Assembly (NCBI RefSeq): GCF_000226565.1
Contig: NC_016041.1
Span: 124,001-188,000 of the forward strand
Source of the DNA: Glaciecola nitratireducens FR1064
GTDB taxonomy: Bacteria > Pseudomonadota > Gammaproteobacteria > Enterobacterales > Alteromonadaceae
Direction of reading: 5' to 3'
DNA: 64,000 bases
Of the stretch, positions 45,086-54,297 are shown one piece after another. Under the pieces are notes generated by a model that saw only the letters and a list, made by a program, of their open reading frames with translations, did not search any database and was not told the origin of the DNA. Both the position numbers and the translations under genes were made by a program. Within the stretch, counting starts at the first letter, position 1, and each line of letters begins with the position of its first letter.

Positions 45086-46327
45086 CTAATTTTCAGATTT
45101 AATAACCCACCTAAGCATATCTTTTAAAGTAGGCTCTTTGCCGTACATGACCATACCCATTTTGAATAGCCGGCCAGCTGCACCACGCACCCATAAACAA
45201 AGTACAACCATCAAACCGAATGAAATCAATGGTTGCCAAAATGGTACATCTATTAACGACATCTTCACCGGCATCGCAGCAAAAGCAGTCAAAGGAAAAT
45301 AGCTTAAAAATGTTAATGCCCAGCCTGAAGGATTGTCCATACTGAGGAATGTCAAAATTATAGGAACCAACGGTAATAACATCATACTGGTTTTAGCACT
45401 GTGGTTTGGGTCGTCGATAGCCGCCGCAATTGCGGCCATAAACGCAGTACATAAGTACAAGCCAGCTAAAGCAAAGAGCAATAACCAAGGCACTAACGCC
45501 CAATTAAGAAAGGAAAAGTCGAGTGCTTGGCCTTTAACAATAACGGTCACAAATGCAAATATTAACAAACCAGTAATAGCACTTGATACCATCGCTTTCA
45601 TTCCATGTAATATTTGTCCGCATATTTTGCCATCAACCCAAGTTTGCGCGCTAATACAAGAATACAGTTGTTCGGTTACTCTCTGTTGTTTCTCGCCTGT
45701 CACACCCGCAAACAACTGTCCAAAAGACGTAAAAACACCTATCGCTAACAACACAATCATGCCAATTGCCGTTGCTGAACTCACACCGTCATCTTCTCTG
45801 ATACTATCGTCCATAAAGTTTACGACAAATACTGCCGGTGTCGTTAATAAGCTAAGCTGTTCAGCTTGTAGTCCTAACTGTTCGGCATACACAATAGAGT
45901 AGTGCTGCAGCAACGCTTGCTGCAACTGTGCTAGCCATGCTTGTTTTTCTTGGCTGTATACTGTTAGTTTTCGCTGACCATTACTGTCAAGTGAGTAAAG
46001 CAATACTGCGTCATAGGCTGACTCCTCGCTTAAGGTAGTGGCCAGAGAGCTGGCTGAAACTGAACTTTGAACGAATTCAAATTGCGCTATTTTGGCGGGT
46101 AAATCAGTGGGTACTGCGTCGCCATCGGCTAATTCTTTCCCGTTATTTTGGGTAACAGCAATTCTATAACTAGGTTCACTATCGTCCTGTACATACTGCC
46201 ATACCAATACCATCGCTCCGATAGCTAGCATGATCAGTTTAGAGACAAGTTCTTGCTTCCATTTAAAAAATTGTATGAATTCCCAAGAAGTAACTAACCA
46301 AAGCTGTCGCGACTTATTACTTTTCAT
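45086..46327 (-). CDS. ABC-2-type permease (NatB-like)
   Basis: A 413-residue membrane protein. One helix near 24-44 is followed by a large extracytoplasmic domain (about 45-185) and then five or six helices (about 187-390). This matches the Na+-efflux NatB/ABC-2 exporter layout; GVTGEKQQRVTEQLYSCISAQTWVDGKI is the typical cytoplasmic coupling loop. It overlaps the ATPase gene by 11 nt. The substrate is unknown; NatB-like exporters handle sodium, drugs or peptides. Confidence 0.88.
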   Translation of the reverse strand: MKSNKSRQLWLVTSWEFIQFFKWKQELVSKLIMLAIGAMVLVWQYVQDDSEPSYRIAVTQNNGKELADGDAVPTDLPAKIAQFEFVQSSVSASSLATTLSEESAYDAVLLYSLDSNGQRKLTVYSQEKQAWLAQLQQALLQHYSIVYAEQLGLQAEQLSLLTTPAVFVVNFMDDSIREDDGVSSATAIGMIVLLAIGVFTSFGQLFAGVTGEKQQRVTEQLYSCISAQTWVDGKICGQILHGMKAMVSSAITGLLIFAFVTVIVKGQALDFSFLNWALVPWLLLFALAGLYLCTAFMAAIAAAIDDPNHSAKTSMMLLPLVPIILTFLSMDNPSGWALTFLSYFPLTAFAAMPVKMSLIDVPFWQPLISFGLMVVLCLWVRGAAGRLFKMGMVMYGKEPTLKDMLRWVIKSEN

Positions 46328-47234
46328 CTAAAGCTACTCCGTGGTTTGTAATGGCATTTAGGTAGAGTTGATGCAAATCTAAAGATTCACTATGCACGTT
46401 AGCGACTTCACCAATACTAGGTAACGATTGTAAAAGACGGCTAAGCGTTGTATTGGCGGTCATCGTAACTTTAAGCGTTTTACTATTGATCCAATCATAA
46501 TCCGCATCTTCCACTTGATGTAAAACCGACTCTGTAAACGTTACCTTCAACGAAGATTGTGTTTTCGCGTGTTGTTGAAAATCGGTGAGCTTGCCATAAA
46601 ATACGGCTTCTCCGCGGTTCATTAAAAGGATGCGATGTGCTAATTTTTCGACCATCGCCATTTGATGGGCACTTAAAATAACCGTCATACCGCGAGCGGT
46701 CAGTTCTGACAAAAACGTGACCACTTTTTCTTGATTGACTGGATCAAGTCCAGAAAATGGTTCATCGAGAATGACCCACTTTGGATTGTGGATAACCGCG
46801 GTAATCAACTGGACTTTTTGCTGATTACCTTTAGAAAGCGACTTTAACTGGTCATTTTTACGAGCTAACAAATCGAACTTATCTAGCCAGTGATCCGCTT
46901 CGACTGCTGCATCTGCTTTGCTCATGCCGTTGAGTTGAGCGAAGTACATGATATTTTTAAGGAGAGTTCTCTCTGGATATAAACCTCGGTCTTCAGGTAA
47001 ATAACCCAAAGTGTGCGCGGGAATAGCATCAAAAGTTTCACCGTCGATAGTGAGAGATATTTTTCCGGAATCTGGTTTAGTAAACCCCGTAATCATTCGG
47101 ATGATTGACGATTTACCTGCACCATTTGGGCCCAGTAAAGCAAAAATCTCCCCTTGGGATACTGAAAATGAAAGTGTATTGATTGCGGTTACATTAGCGT
47201 ATGCCTTGCTAACTTGACTGACTGCCAGCTTCAT
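46317..47234 (-). CDS. ABC transporter ATP-binding protein (NatA-like)
   Basis: A 305-residue ATPase with Walker A LGPNGAGKSS, Q-loop LPEDRGLYPERTLL, signature SKGNQQKVQL, Walker B WVILDEPFSGLDP and the switch His in LSAHQMAMVEKL. The LSKGNQQKVQ signature and the roughly 80-residue C-terminal extension are typical of NatA-type exporters. Its gene overlaps the permease gene, forming a two-gene exporter unit. Confidence 0.92.
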   Translation of the reverse strand: MKLAVSQVSKAYANVTAINTLSFSVSQGEIFALLGPNGAGKSSIIRMITGFTKPDSGKISLTIDGETFDAIPAHTLGYLPEDRGLYPERTLLKNIMYFAQLNGMSKADAAVEADHWLDKFDLLARKNDQLKSLSKGNQQKVQLITAVIHNPKWVILDEPFSGLDPVNQEKVVTFLSELTARGMTVILSAHQMAMVEKLAHRILLMNRGEAVFYGKLTDFQQHAKTQSSLKVTFTESVLHQVEDADYDWINSKTLKVTMTANTTLSRLLQSLPSIGEVANVHSESLDLHQLYLNAITNHGVALDEK

Positions 47235-47478
47235 GTGATGTCCTTATCTCGTGCTGTAAATGATTTGCGCTTGCTTGCAAACATTAATGTTTCGCATAGT
47301 GTATACAATTACTATAAAAAGTACGACGCAAAACGGAGCAAGAAGCGTGATAGGGACAACATCGTTTATGGCGACTGCCTTGCTGCGCTTGTTTGCTTTA
47401 TCGAGCCTAAAAACTCTGATGTGACAAAAAAACGTCAATACATTAAGCTATGCACACGCTTCATCGCTTGGAAAGGTT

Positions 47479-48018
47479 ATGTTAGAAAGAAATAACACAG
47501 GTCTTATTGTCGTTGATATTCAGGGTAAACTGTCGCATCTGGTGCACAACAGTGAAGTAATGTTTCGTAATGTAGCCAAGTTGATCAAAGGCTCTAGCTT
47601 GCTTGAGTTGCCAGTCATAGTTCTCGAACAAAACCCCGAAAAACTAGGTAAAACCGCAGAAGAAATTCAACCTTTGCTAACAGATTATCCATGTATCAAA
47701 AAATACGCTTTTAATGGTTGTGCGGATCCTCATTTTGTTGACCAAGTAAACAAAGCTGATGTGCAGTATTGGTTGATATGTGGTATTGAAGCTCACGTTT
47801 GTGTTTATCAAACGGCTATGGGGCTGAAGGGGATGGGTAAGTCGATTGAATTAGTTGTTGATTGCATCGGATCACGGGAAGACTCAAACAAACAGGTCGC
47901 TATTAGCAAGCTGCAAAAACACGATGTTGGCATCACCACGGCAGAGATGTGTTTATTTGAACTTATGAAAGACTGCAGCGACCCCAAGTTTAAAAGTTTT
48001 TTGGATATCGTTAGATAA
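47479..48018 (+). CDS. Isochorismatase-family cysteine hydrolase (YcaC-like)
   Basis: A 179-residue hydrolase with a catalytic triad of Asp in LIVVDIQGKL near residue 13, Lys in CIKKYAFNGC near 73 and Cys in CGIEAHVCVYQTA near 107. Length and the ending are as in YcaC-like proteins of unknown physiological substrate. The start ATG follows GGAAAGGTT. Monocistronic, divergent from the ABC exporter. Confidence 0.9.
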   Translation: MLERNNTGLIVVDIQGKLSHLVHNSEVMFRNVAKLIKGSSLLELPVIVLEQNPEKLGKTAEEIQPLLTDYPCIKKYAFNGCADPHFVDQVNKADVQYWLICGIEAHVCVYQTAMGLKGMGKSIELVVDCIGSREDSNKQVAISKLQKHDVGITTAEMCLFELMKDCSDPKFKSFLDIVR

Positions 48019-48166
48019 GTTAAAGGTTTTTCGATGAACGGCACTTTTAAACATGCACAGCACGTTTACATAGTTAATTAACCCAACAAAATGTCGGTTT
48101 GGCGAACTAAGCTTGTTTGCTGGAGGCGCAAATAAAAATAATAACAGCGAGCTAAAAGGAAAGAAC

Positions 48167-49099
48167 ATGCGAATTTTAAACATGCAAAAGAAGGCGATTA
48201 ACGCGAGTCATTTTGGCGCACTATTTATTAGCTTATCGCTTATTGTCGCATCATTTACAGGCGCAGGTTATGTTCATGCTCAAGATGCAACAGACTTCCA
48301 AGAGTTAACACCGACAACGTATCAGCCTCAGCAGGAAAACTTAGTCTATCTTCAAAGCGATCAAGGCTTAGTTGTTATTGAACTAGCTCCGTTTATTGCG
48401 CCGAATCACGTTGCACAATTCAAAGCATTGGTGGATGAAGGTTTCTACAACGGCCTAGACTTCTATCGCGTCATTGATGGTTTTGTTGCCCAAGGCGGCG
48501 ATGTTACTGAGAAGAAGCCGTCGAAATACAGGGCAAGCTTAGCTGCGGAATTCACGCGGCCATTAACTTCTTCCTCTAACTTTGTTACCGTGCAGTCGCC
48601 CGATTTTTTAGCGCAAGAAACCGGCTTTATGCAGGGCTTCCCGTCGGGTCGCAGTTTGGCTGACAAACAAGAGTGGTTGTTGCATTGTCCTGGCGCTGTT
48701 GCGATGGCAAGAAACAATGAGGCTGATTCAGGTTCTACCGACTTTTATATTGTCATCGGTCAAGCACCGCGTCACTTGGATCGAAATATGTCAGTGTTTG
48801 GTCATGTCATCTACGGCATGGAAAACGTGCAAGCTATGAAGCGTGGCAACCCTAACATAGCCGGTGGGGTTATTAGCGATATGAGCCAACGAAGCAAGAT
48901 AGTGAGCGCAAAGCTGGGCACTAGCGTAGATAAGAGTCAACAAATTAACTTTACACGCAACTTAGTCACTAGCGACACGTTTCAAGCGCGTTTACAAAGT
49001 GCCAGAACCTTAGACAGCGAGTTTTTTCATTACAAAGGTACGGGCAATATTGATGTGTGTTATTACCGACCTAGATTTACAATTGAACAGGATAAATGA
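48167..49099 (+). CDS. Periplasmic cyclophilin-type peptidyl-prolyl isomerase
   Basis: A 310-residue exported protein. The signal peptide (about 1-39) ends in YVHAQDA. The cyclophilin domain spans about 60-245, with LDFYRVIDGFVAQGGD as the catalytic Arg segment and STDFYIVIGQAPRHLDRNMSVFGHVIYGM closing the active site. The C-terminal 60 residues are an extension. The ATG at 48167 is chosen because AAAGGAAAG precedes it; the longer frame opens with TTG. Its stop overlaps the start of a DsbA-like gene (ATGA), so a folding role for both is likely, although the partner has no signal peptide. Confidence 0.9.
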   Translation: MRILNMQKKAINASHFGALFISLSLIVASFTGAGYVHAQDATDFQELTPTTYQPQQENLVYLQSDQGLVVIELAPFIAPNHVAQFKALVDEGFYNGLDFYRVIDGFVAQGGDVTEKKPSKYRASLAAEFTRPLTSSSNFVTVQSPDFLAQETGFMQGFPSGRSLADKQEWLLHCPGAVAMARNNEADSGSTDFYIVIGQAPRHLDRNMSVFGHVIYGMENVQAMKRGNPNIAGGVISDMSQRSKIVSAKLGTSVDKSQQINFTRNLVTSDTFQARLQSARTLDSEFFHYKGTGNIDVCYYRPRFTIEQDK

Positions 49100-49749
49100 G
49101 CATGGCGACTGAATTAAAAATAGATATTGTGTCTGACGTGTCTTGCCCTTGGTGCATTATTGGTTTTAAAGCACTGCAGGAAGCGTTGCAAAAAGTGGCG
49201 CCCGACATTACTGCAAGCATCGAATGGCAGCCTTTTGAACTGAATCCACAAATGCCGCCAGAAGGTCAGGATATTACCGAACATATCACTCAAAAATATC
49301 AAATTTCTGAACAGCAAGCTGAACAAAACAGAGATGTGATAAAGCAACGCGGTCTCAGCGTTGGTTACGAATTCGGAAATCGAGGCGGTGGTCGTATTTA
49401 CAATACATTCGACGCTCACCGTTTGTTACATTGGGCTAAAACCCAAGGCAAACAAACAGAATTGAAGCTAGCTTTATTTGATTTGTACTTTAAGAATAGT
49501 GGAGATCCTAGTGACCATGAACAGCTTTTGGAAACGGCCAAAAGCGTTGGTTTGGATGAAGCAGAAGCCAAAAAAATACTGGAATCGGATCTGTTTGTCA
49601 CTGATGTTCGCCAGCTGCAGCAACATTACCAAAGCGCTGGTGTGCAGTCGGTACCGGCTGTCATTGTAAACAATAAGCACCTAATAAGTGGCGGGCAACC
49701 GGCGGAAGTTTTTCAAAAGGCACTGACTCAAATTGCACAGGAAGGCTGA
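49096..49749 (+). CDS. DsbA-family thioredoxin-fold oxidoreductase (FrnE-like)
   Basis: A 217-residue protein without a signal peptide. The active site is DVSCPWCIIGFKAL near residue 16 (CPWC), with the cis-Pro loop QSVPAVIVNNK near 188. It is closer to classical FrnE than the 42.8-kb paralogue, which has CPFC. Its ATG overlaps the cyclophilin stop by four bases. Cytoplasmic disulfide isomerase or glutathione-linked activity is the family expectation. Confidence 0.9.
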   Translation: MSMATELKIDIVSDVSCPWCIIGFKALQEALQKVAPDITASIEWQPFELNPQMPPEGQDITEHITQKYQISEQQAEQNRDVIKQRGLSVGYEFGNRGGGRIYNTFDAHRLLHWAKTQGKQTELKLALFDLYFKNSGDPSDHEQLLETAKSVGLDEAEAKKILESDLFVTDVRQLQQHYQSAGVQSVPAVIVNNKHLISGGQPAEVFQKALTQIAQEG

Positions 49750-49800
49750 ACAGTTTTAGCTGTTGGTGCGTAATCGTTAAAAAAACAAAAAAGGAAACAC

Positions 49801-51969
49801 ATGAAAATCACAAGTAAAGCAATGTTAGCAATGACAGTTGCCGGCACACTAATGGCTTGCCAGCCAAAATCAGAGGAAGCTGCAGTGTCTGAAGCACCAC
49901 AAAAACCGAATAACGTCATTACTGTTGACTACCCAATTACGTCGAAAGGCGACGTGGTTGATACTTATTTTGGTGAGCAGGTGGCTGACCCATATCGCTG
50001 GTTGGAAGATGATCGTAGCGCAGAAACGGAAGCCTGGGTAACGACTCAAAATAAAACCACACAGAATTACTTAAAGAATATCCCGTACCGTGAAGAAATC
50101 GCTAAAGTAGTGCGTGATTTACTCGATTATGAACGCGTATCAGCGCCTTTCACAGAAGGTGATTACACCTATTTTTATAAAAATGATGGTTTGCAAAATC
50201 AAAGTCTTGTTTACCGTTCAAAAGATGGTGGCGAACCAGAGGTTTTTATAGACCCAAATAAATTTAGCGACGACGGCACTGTATCACTAGCGGGTCTATC
50301 ATTCTCTGCTGACGGCCGCATGGCAGCATATCAAACGTCAACTGGCGGCAGTGATTGGCGACAAGTTTATGTGATGAATACAGAGACGAAAGAGTTGCTT
50401 AACGACAAGCTAGAAAACGTTAAATTTAGCGGTTTGTCTTGGTATAAAAACGAAGGCATTTATTATTCAAGCTATGACAAGCCAGAGGGGTCTGAGCTTA
50501 GCCAGAAAACTGACCAGCATAAACTCTACTATCATAAGATTGGGACTGCTCAAGCAGACGATGTAAAAGTATTTGGTCATACTGACGCTGAGAAACACCG
50601 TTACATTGGTGCGCAAGTGAGTGAAGACGACCGTTTCCTATTGGTATCGGCAGCAAATTCGACATCAGGAAATCGTGCGTTTTTGAAAGACCTTTCAAAG
50701 CCTAACGCAGCATGGCAGACCGTTATTGAAACAATCGACAATGATGTTTCAATGCTGACCAGCAAAGGCGATAACTTGTACCTCATGACTAATCATAATG
50801 CACCAAACAGCAAAATTGTTGTGGTGGATGCGAAGTCACCGGGTGTTGAGAATTGGAAAGACCTGATCCCAGAAACTGAAAATGTATTATCGCCAAGCAG
50901 TGCGGGCGGTTATATTTTTGCCGAGTATATGGTTGATGCAATTTCAAAAGTTTATCAGTACAACTTAGACGGCGAGCAACTTCGCGAAATTGAACTGCCA
51001 GACATAGGTTCTGCAGGGATGAGTGATACTAAGGTTGATGCAAAAACTAGCTACTACACATTCAGTAATTACACCACGCCTACAACTATTTACGCATTAG
51101 ACATAGCAACAGGTGAGTCGACTCTGTTCAACAAGCCAGCGTCAAAGTTTGACGGTTCTAAATTCGTTTCAAAGCAAGTTTTCTATAAATCAAAAGACGG
51201 TACGCAAGTGCCAATGATAATAACTCATCGTAAAGACACCAAACTTGACGGTACAAATCCGACCATGCTTTATGGCTACGGAGGCTTTAACATTAGTCTA
51301 ACCCCTAGCTTTAGTTCAACCGTTGCTGCCTGGCTTGAATTAGGCGGCATTTACGCTGTACCTAATATTCGTGGCGGTGGTGAATACGGCAAAGCTTGGC
51401 ATAAAGCTGGAACACAAATGCAAAAGCAAAACGTGTTTGATGACTTTATTGCAGCGGCTGAGTATCTAATTGATAACAAATATACGAGCAGTGATTATCT
51501 AGCGCTGCGAGGCGGTTCTAATGGTGGTTTGTTGGTGGCAGCAGTCATGACCCAACGTCCTGAATTAGCCAAAGTTGCTTTACCAGCCGTTGGGGTATTG
51601 GACATGTTGCGTTATCACACATTCACTGCCGGTGCCGGTTGGGCTTACGATTACGGTACGTCTGAGCAAAGCGAAGAAATGTACAAGTACATCAAAGGCT
51701 ATTCACCAGTGCATAACGTGAAGCCTGGCGTTGAATACCCTGCAACGATGATCACAACAGCCGACCATGACGACCGCGTAGTACCAGCGCATTCATTTAA
51801 ATTTGCTGCTGTATTGCAGGAATTCCAAGAAGGCAATAACCCAACGCTGATCCGTATTGAAACTGATGCAGGTCACGGCGCTGGAACACCAATAAGCAAG
51901 ACAATTGAACAGTATGCCGATTTGTACGGTTTTGTGTTGTTCAATATGGGTGTTCAAGAGTTAAAGTAA
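49801..51969 (+). CDS. Prolyl oligopeptidase-family serine peptidase, lipoprotein
   Basis: A 722-residue S9A peptidase. The signal ends in lipobox LMAC (Cys 20), so it is lipid-anchored. The beta-propeller spans about 110-460. The hydrolase domain follows, with Ser in LRGGSNGGLLVAA near 571, Asp in DHDDRVVPAH near 655 and His in DAGHGAGTP near 690. GGFNISLTPSFS and PNIRGGGEYGKAWH are S9A hallmarks. It cleaves after proline in short peptides, here in the periplasm or at the cell surface. It is monocistronic with a strong terminator. Confidence 0.95.
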   Translation: MKITSKAMLAMTVAGTLMACQPKSEEAAVSEAPQKPNNVITVDYPITSKGDVVDTYFGEQVADPYRWLEDDRSAETEAWVTTQNKTTQNYLKNIPYREEIAKVVRDLLDYERVSAPFTEGDYTYFYKNDGLQNQSLVYRSKDGGEPEVFIDPNKFSDDGTVSLAGLSFSADGRMAAYQTSTGGSDWRQVYVMNTETKELLNDKLENVKFSGLSWYKNEGIYYSSYDKPEGSELSQKTDQHKLYYHKIGTAQADDVKVFGHTDAEKHRYIGAQVSEDDRFLLVSAANSTSGNRAFLKDLSKPNAAWQTVIETIDNDVSMLTSKGDNLYLMTNHNAPNSKIVVVDAKSPGVENWKDLIPETENVLSPSSAGGYIFAEYMVDAISKVYQYNLDGEQLREIELPDIGSAGMSDTKVDAKTSYYTFSNYTTPTTIYALDIATGESTLFNKPASKFDGSKFVSKQVFYKSKDGTQVPMIITHRKDTKLDGTNPTMLYGYGGFNISLTPSFSSTVAAWLELGGIYAVPNIRGGGEYGKAWHKAGTQMQKQNVFDDFIAAAEYLIDNKYTSSDYLALRGGSNGGLLVAAVMTQRPELAKVALPAVGVLDMLRYHTFTAGAGWAYDYGTSEQSEEMYKYIKGYSPVHNVKPGVEYPATMITTADHDDRVVPAHSFKFAAVLQEFQEGNNPTLIRIETDAGHGAGTPISKTIEQYADLYGFVLFNMGVQELK

Positions 51970-52008
51970 GGTAAGCTACTGACAAAAAAGCAGTGAGTTG
52001 ACTATGTT

Positions 52009-52041
52009 AAAGCGCTCAAGTTGTAAAACTTGGGCGCTTTT
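52009..52041 (+). terminator. Rho-independent terminator
   Basis: AAAGCGC-T-CAAGTT and AACTTG-G-GCGCTTTT pair in a long stem with one internal mismatch and a short loop, about 40 nt after the prolyl oligopeptidase stop. Confidence 0.85.
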
Positions 52042-52146
52042 ACATTTCTCAACCGTACTGATAATAATCAGTTAAAAAGAATGATCTTGTGCATAAGCTG
52101 CATGCTATTATTTCCATATATGTTTTCGGCAAGTTAATTGAGTGCT

Positions 52147-52917
52147 ATGTACGATATTCCCAAAATAGATTTAAAAGACAAAGTATCTGCCCAAGAGTGG
52201 CAAACGCGCGTTGAACTAGCAGCTTGCTATAGACTTTTGGTATTGCACGGTTGGGATGATTTAATTCATACCCATGTGTCCGCGCGGATCCCCGGTACGG
52301 AGGACCTGCTTATCAATGCATTCGGTTTAGCTTTTGAAGAAGTCACTGCGTCGAACTTAGTGAAAATTGATATTGAAGGCAACGTAATTGATAAAGAATC
52401 ACCATTCTCTATTAATCCTGCGGGCTTTACTATTCATAGTGCGGTACATATCGCTCGACCTGAGGCCCAATGTGCGCTGCATCTGCATCATACTGACGCT
52501 ATCGCTGTTGCTAGCTATAAAGACGGACTTCAACCCTACAGTCAATATTCAGCGTTTGCGTTGGCTAGCATGAGCTATCATAACTACGAAGGCTTGGCTG
52601 TGGACCCTGATGAAATTAAACGTCTGCAGGCTAACCTAGGGAATGCCAACTTTATGTTGCTTAGAAATCATGGTGCATTAACGATGGGCAATACTATCGG
52701 CGATGCTTTTATGCATATGTATGACTTGCTTCGGGCTTGTGAAGTACAGGTGAAAATGCAGAATTCGCATAATCAGCTTACGACGGTTGATCAATCGATA
52801 ATTGACGGCATTAAAGCACAGGCAAACATTGTACATACCGGCCTGACTGGCGGTCAGAAAGCATGGCCTGCTATGATGCGCAGGGCAAAAAGAGCTTATC
52901 CTGACTTTGATCAGTAA
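52147..52917 (+). CDS. Class II aldolase/adducin-family protein
   Basis: A 256-residue member of the AraD/FucA fold. Zinc ligands are visible in HLHHTDAIAVASYKDGL near 113 and LLRNHGALTMG near 176; IHTHVSARIPG near 39 and NPAGFTIHSAVHIARP near 95 are also typical. The ATG at 52147 is used; a TTG three codons earlier is possible. It lies 144 nt before a sugar-acid dehydratase gene on the same strand, so it may cleave or isomerise the keto-acid produced. Other members act as epimerases or decarboxylases. Confidence 0.87.
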   Translation: MYDIPKIDLKDKVSAQEWQTRVELAACYRLLVLHGWDDLIHTHVSARIPGTEDLLINAFGLAFEEVTASNLVKIDIEGNVIDKESPFSINPAGFTIHSAVHIARPEAQCALHLHHTDAIAVASYKDGLQPYSQYSAFALASMSYHNYEGLAVDPDEIKRLQANLGNANFMLLRNHGALTMGNTIGDAFMHMYDLLRACEVQVKMQNSHNQLTTVDQSIIDGIKAQANIVHTGLTGGQKAWPAMMRRAKRAYPDFDQ

Positions 52918-53061
52918 ATATGAGCAGCTGGAATTAAATAGCGAAAAAGAATAATGAAGCCAAGAGAGCGTCGAACTCTTCGTAAAACGATTAAAGTAAT
53001 TCACGCGATAGTTTATGTAATAGCGTGATATTCAATAAGCAACTTATTTTGAGGCCCTAAA

Positions 53062-54237
53062 ATGAAAGTAACCCATGTAGAAATCTTCGATATTCACTGC
53101 CCTGAGCGTCCACCTTGGAACCCTATTTTTGTGCGCGTGCACACTGATGAAGGTATTCATGGCGTTGGCGAAGCGGGATTAGCATACGACTGGGGTCACA
53201 GCGCCGCGGCTGCGATGATCAAAGAAATTGTCGAAGCTGTTCTCATTGGTTTCGACCCCTTCAAAACGGAGTTGCTGTGGTCTCGAATGCTTCGCGAAAG
53301 CTTCTGGGGGTTAGGCGGCGGGCCAGTGCTATATGCTGCAATGAGCGCCATTGATACTGCGCTTTGGGATATTAAAGGCAAGGCGCTAAATGTACCTGTT
53401 TATCAGCTGTTAGGTGGCAAAACGAATGACGACTTGCGCACTTACGCAAGCCAAATACAGTTTGACTGGAGTCAAGACTGCATCAAAATGCTGACACCGG
53501 ACGATTACGCTAGAGCAGCAGCAAAAGCCATTGCAGAGGGTTATGACGCGATAAAAGTCGATCCTATCGTTTACGATGCAAACGGCGATTCAAGCTTTGA
53601 CCGCACTAAGTTATTTACGCCGAAACAGATGAAGCTATTTGGTGATCGCATGCGTGCCATTCGTAAAGAAGTGGGTGACGAAGTCGACATTATTTTCGAA
53701 GCACATTCTCTTATGGGCTGCGCTTCGGCGATTCAAATGGGCTCCATAGTGGAAGAAGTGGGCTGCATGATGTTTGAAGAACCGGTAAATTATTTAAACT
53801 CAGCGGTGCATAAAAAGGTATCTCAGAATGTGAAAGTCCCGATTGCGGGCGGTGAACGTTTGTATCATCGTTGGGATGTTCGCCCTTATTTCGAAGATCA
53901 AAGCATCGATGTATTGCAGCCGGATGTAGGCCTGTGCGGCGGTTTTACCGAAGCGAAGAAAGTGTGCGATTACGCTGATGTTTACGATATTAGAGTTCAA
54001 GCACACGTTTGCGGCGGACCTGTGGCAACAGCAGCTGCGCTACAATTAGAGGCGGCGATCCCTAACTTTTTAATTCATGAACACCACACCTACGCAATAA
54101 AATCATGGAATAGAGAGCTTTGCATTCAAGATTACCAGCCGGTGAATGGCAAGTTTAAGGTGCCTGACTTACCGGGCATTGGCATTGAGTTGAATGATGA
54201 AGTTGTGAAACGCTCGCCGCACGTAACGGTTAAGTAG
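53062..54237 (+). CDS. Enolase-superfamily sugar-acid dehydratase (mandelate racemase/DgoD-like)
   Basis: A 391-residue enzyme. The N-terminal capping domain is followed by a barrel with the base motif AIKVDPIVYD near 172 and metal ligands in IFEAHSLMG near 213, MFEEPVN near 240 and IAGGERLYHR near 266. A C-terminal HIS/Glu region VQAHVCGGPVATAAALQLEAAIPNF lies near 314. This set is that of acid-sugar dehydratases of the galactonate/gluconate branch. It removes water from an aldonate to give a 2-keto-3-deoxy acid; the exact sugar is not readable. AGGCCC precedes the ATG. Confidence 0.9.
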   Translation: MKVTHVEIFDIHCPERPPWNPIFVRVHTDEGIHGVGEAGLAYDWGHSAAAAMIKEIVEAVLIGFDPFKTELLWSRMLRESFWGLGGGPVLYAAMSAIDTALWDIKGKALNVPVYQLLGGKTNDDLRTYASQIQFDWSQDCIKMLTPDDYARAAAKAIAEGYDAIKVDPIVYDANGDSSFDRTKLFTPKQMKLFGDRMRAIRKEVGDEVDIIFEAHSLMGCASAIQMGSIVEEVGCMMFEEPVNYLNSAVHKKVSQNVKVPIAGGERLYHRWDVRPYFEDQSIDVLQPDVGLCGGFTEAKKVCDYADVYDIRVQAHVCGGPVATAAALQLEAAIPNFLIHEHHTYAIKSWNRELCIQDYQPVNGKFKVPDLPGIGIELNDEVVKRSPHVTVK

Positions 54238-54297
54238 AGCGGTGAACAAAACGCTTATCTAAAGTGACTGTTTGTTACTAGCAAAGAAGAACTGTGA

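Noticed and set aside
47214-47495. 93-codon plus-strand frame across the exporter/isochorismatase spacer
   Set aside because: It overlaps both neighbouring starts, has no ribosome-binding site and recalls no family.
52954-53028. 24-codon frame (basic then hydrophobic) between aldolase and dehydratase genes
   Set aside because: No ribosome-binding site, promoter or terminator of its own; length is within chance.
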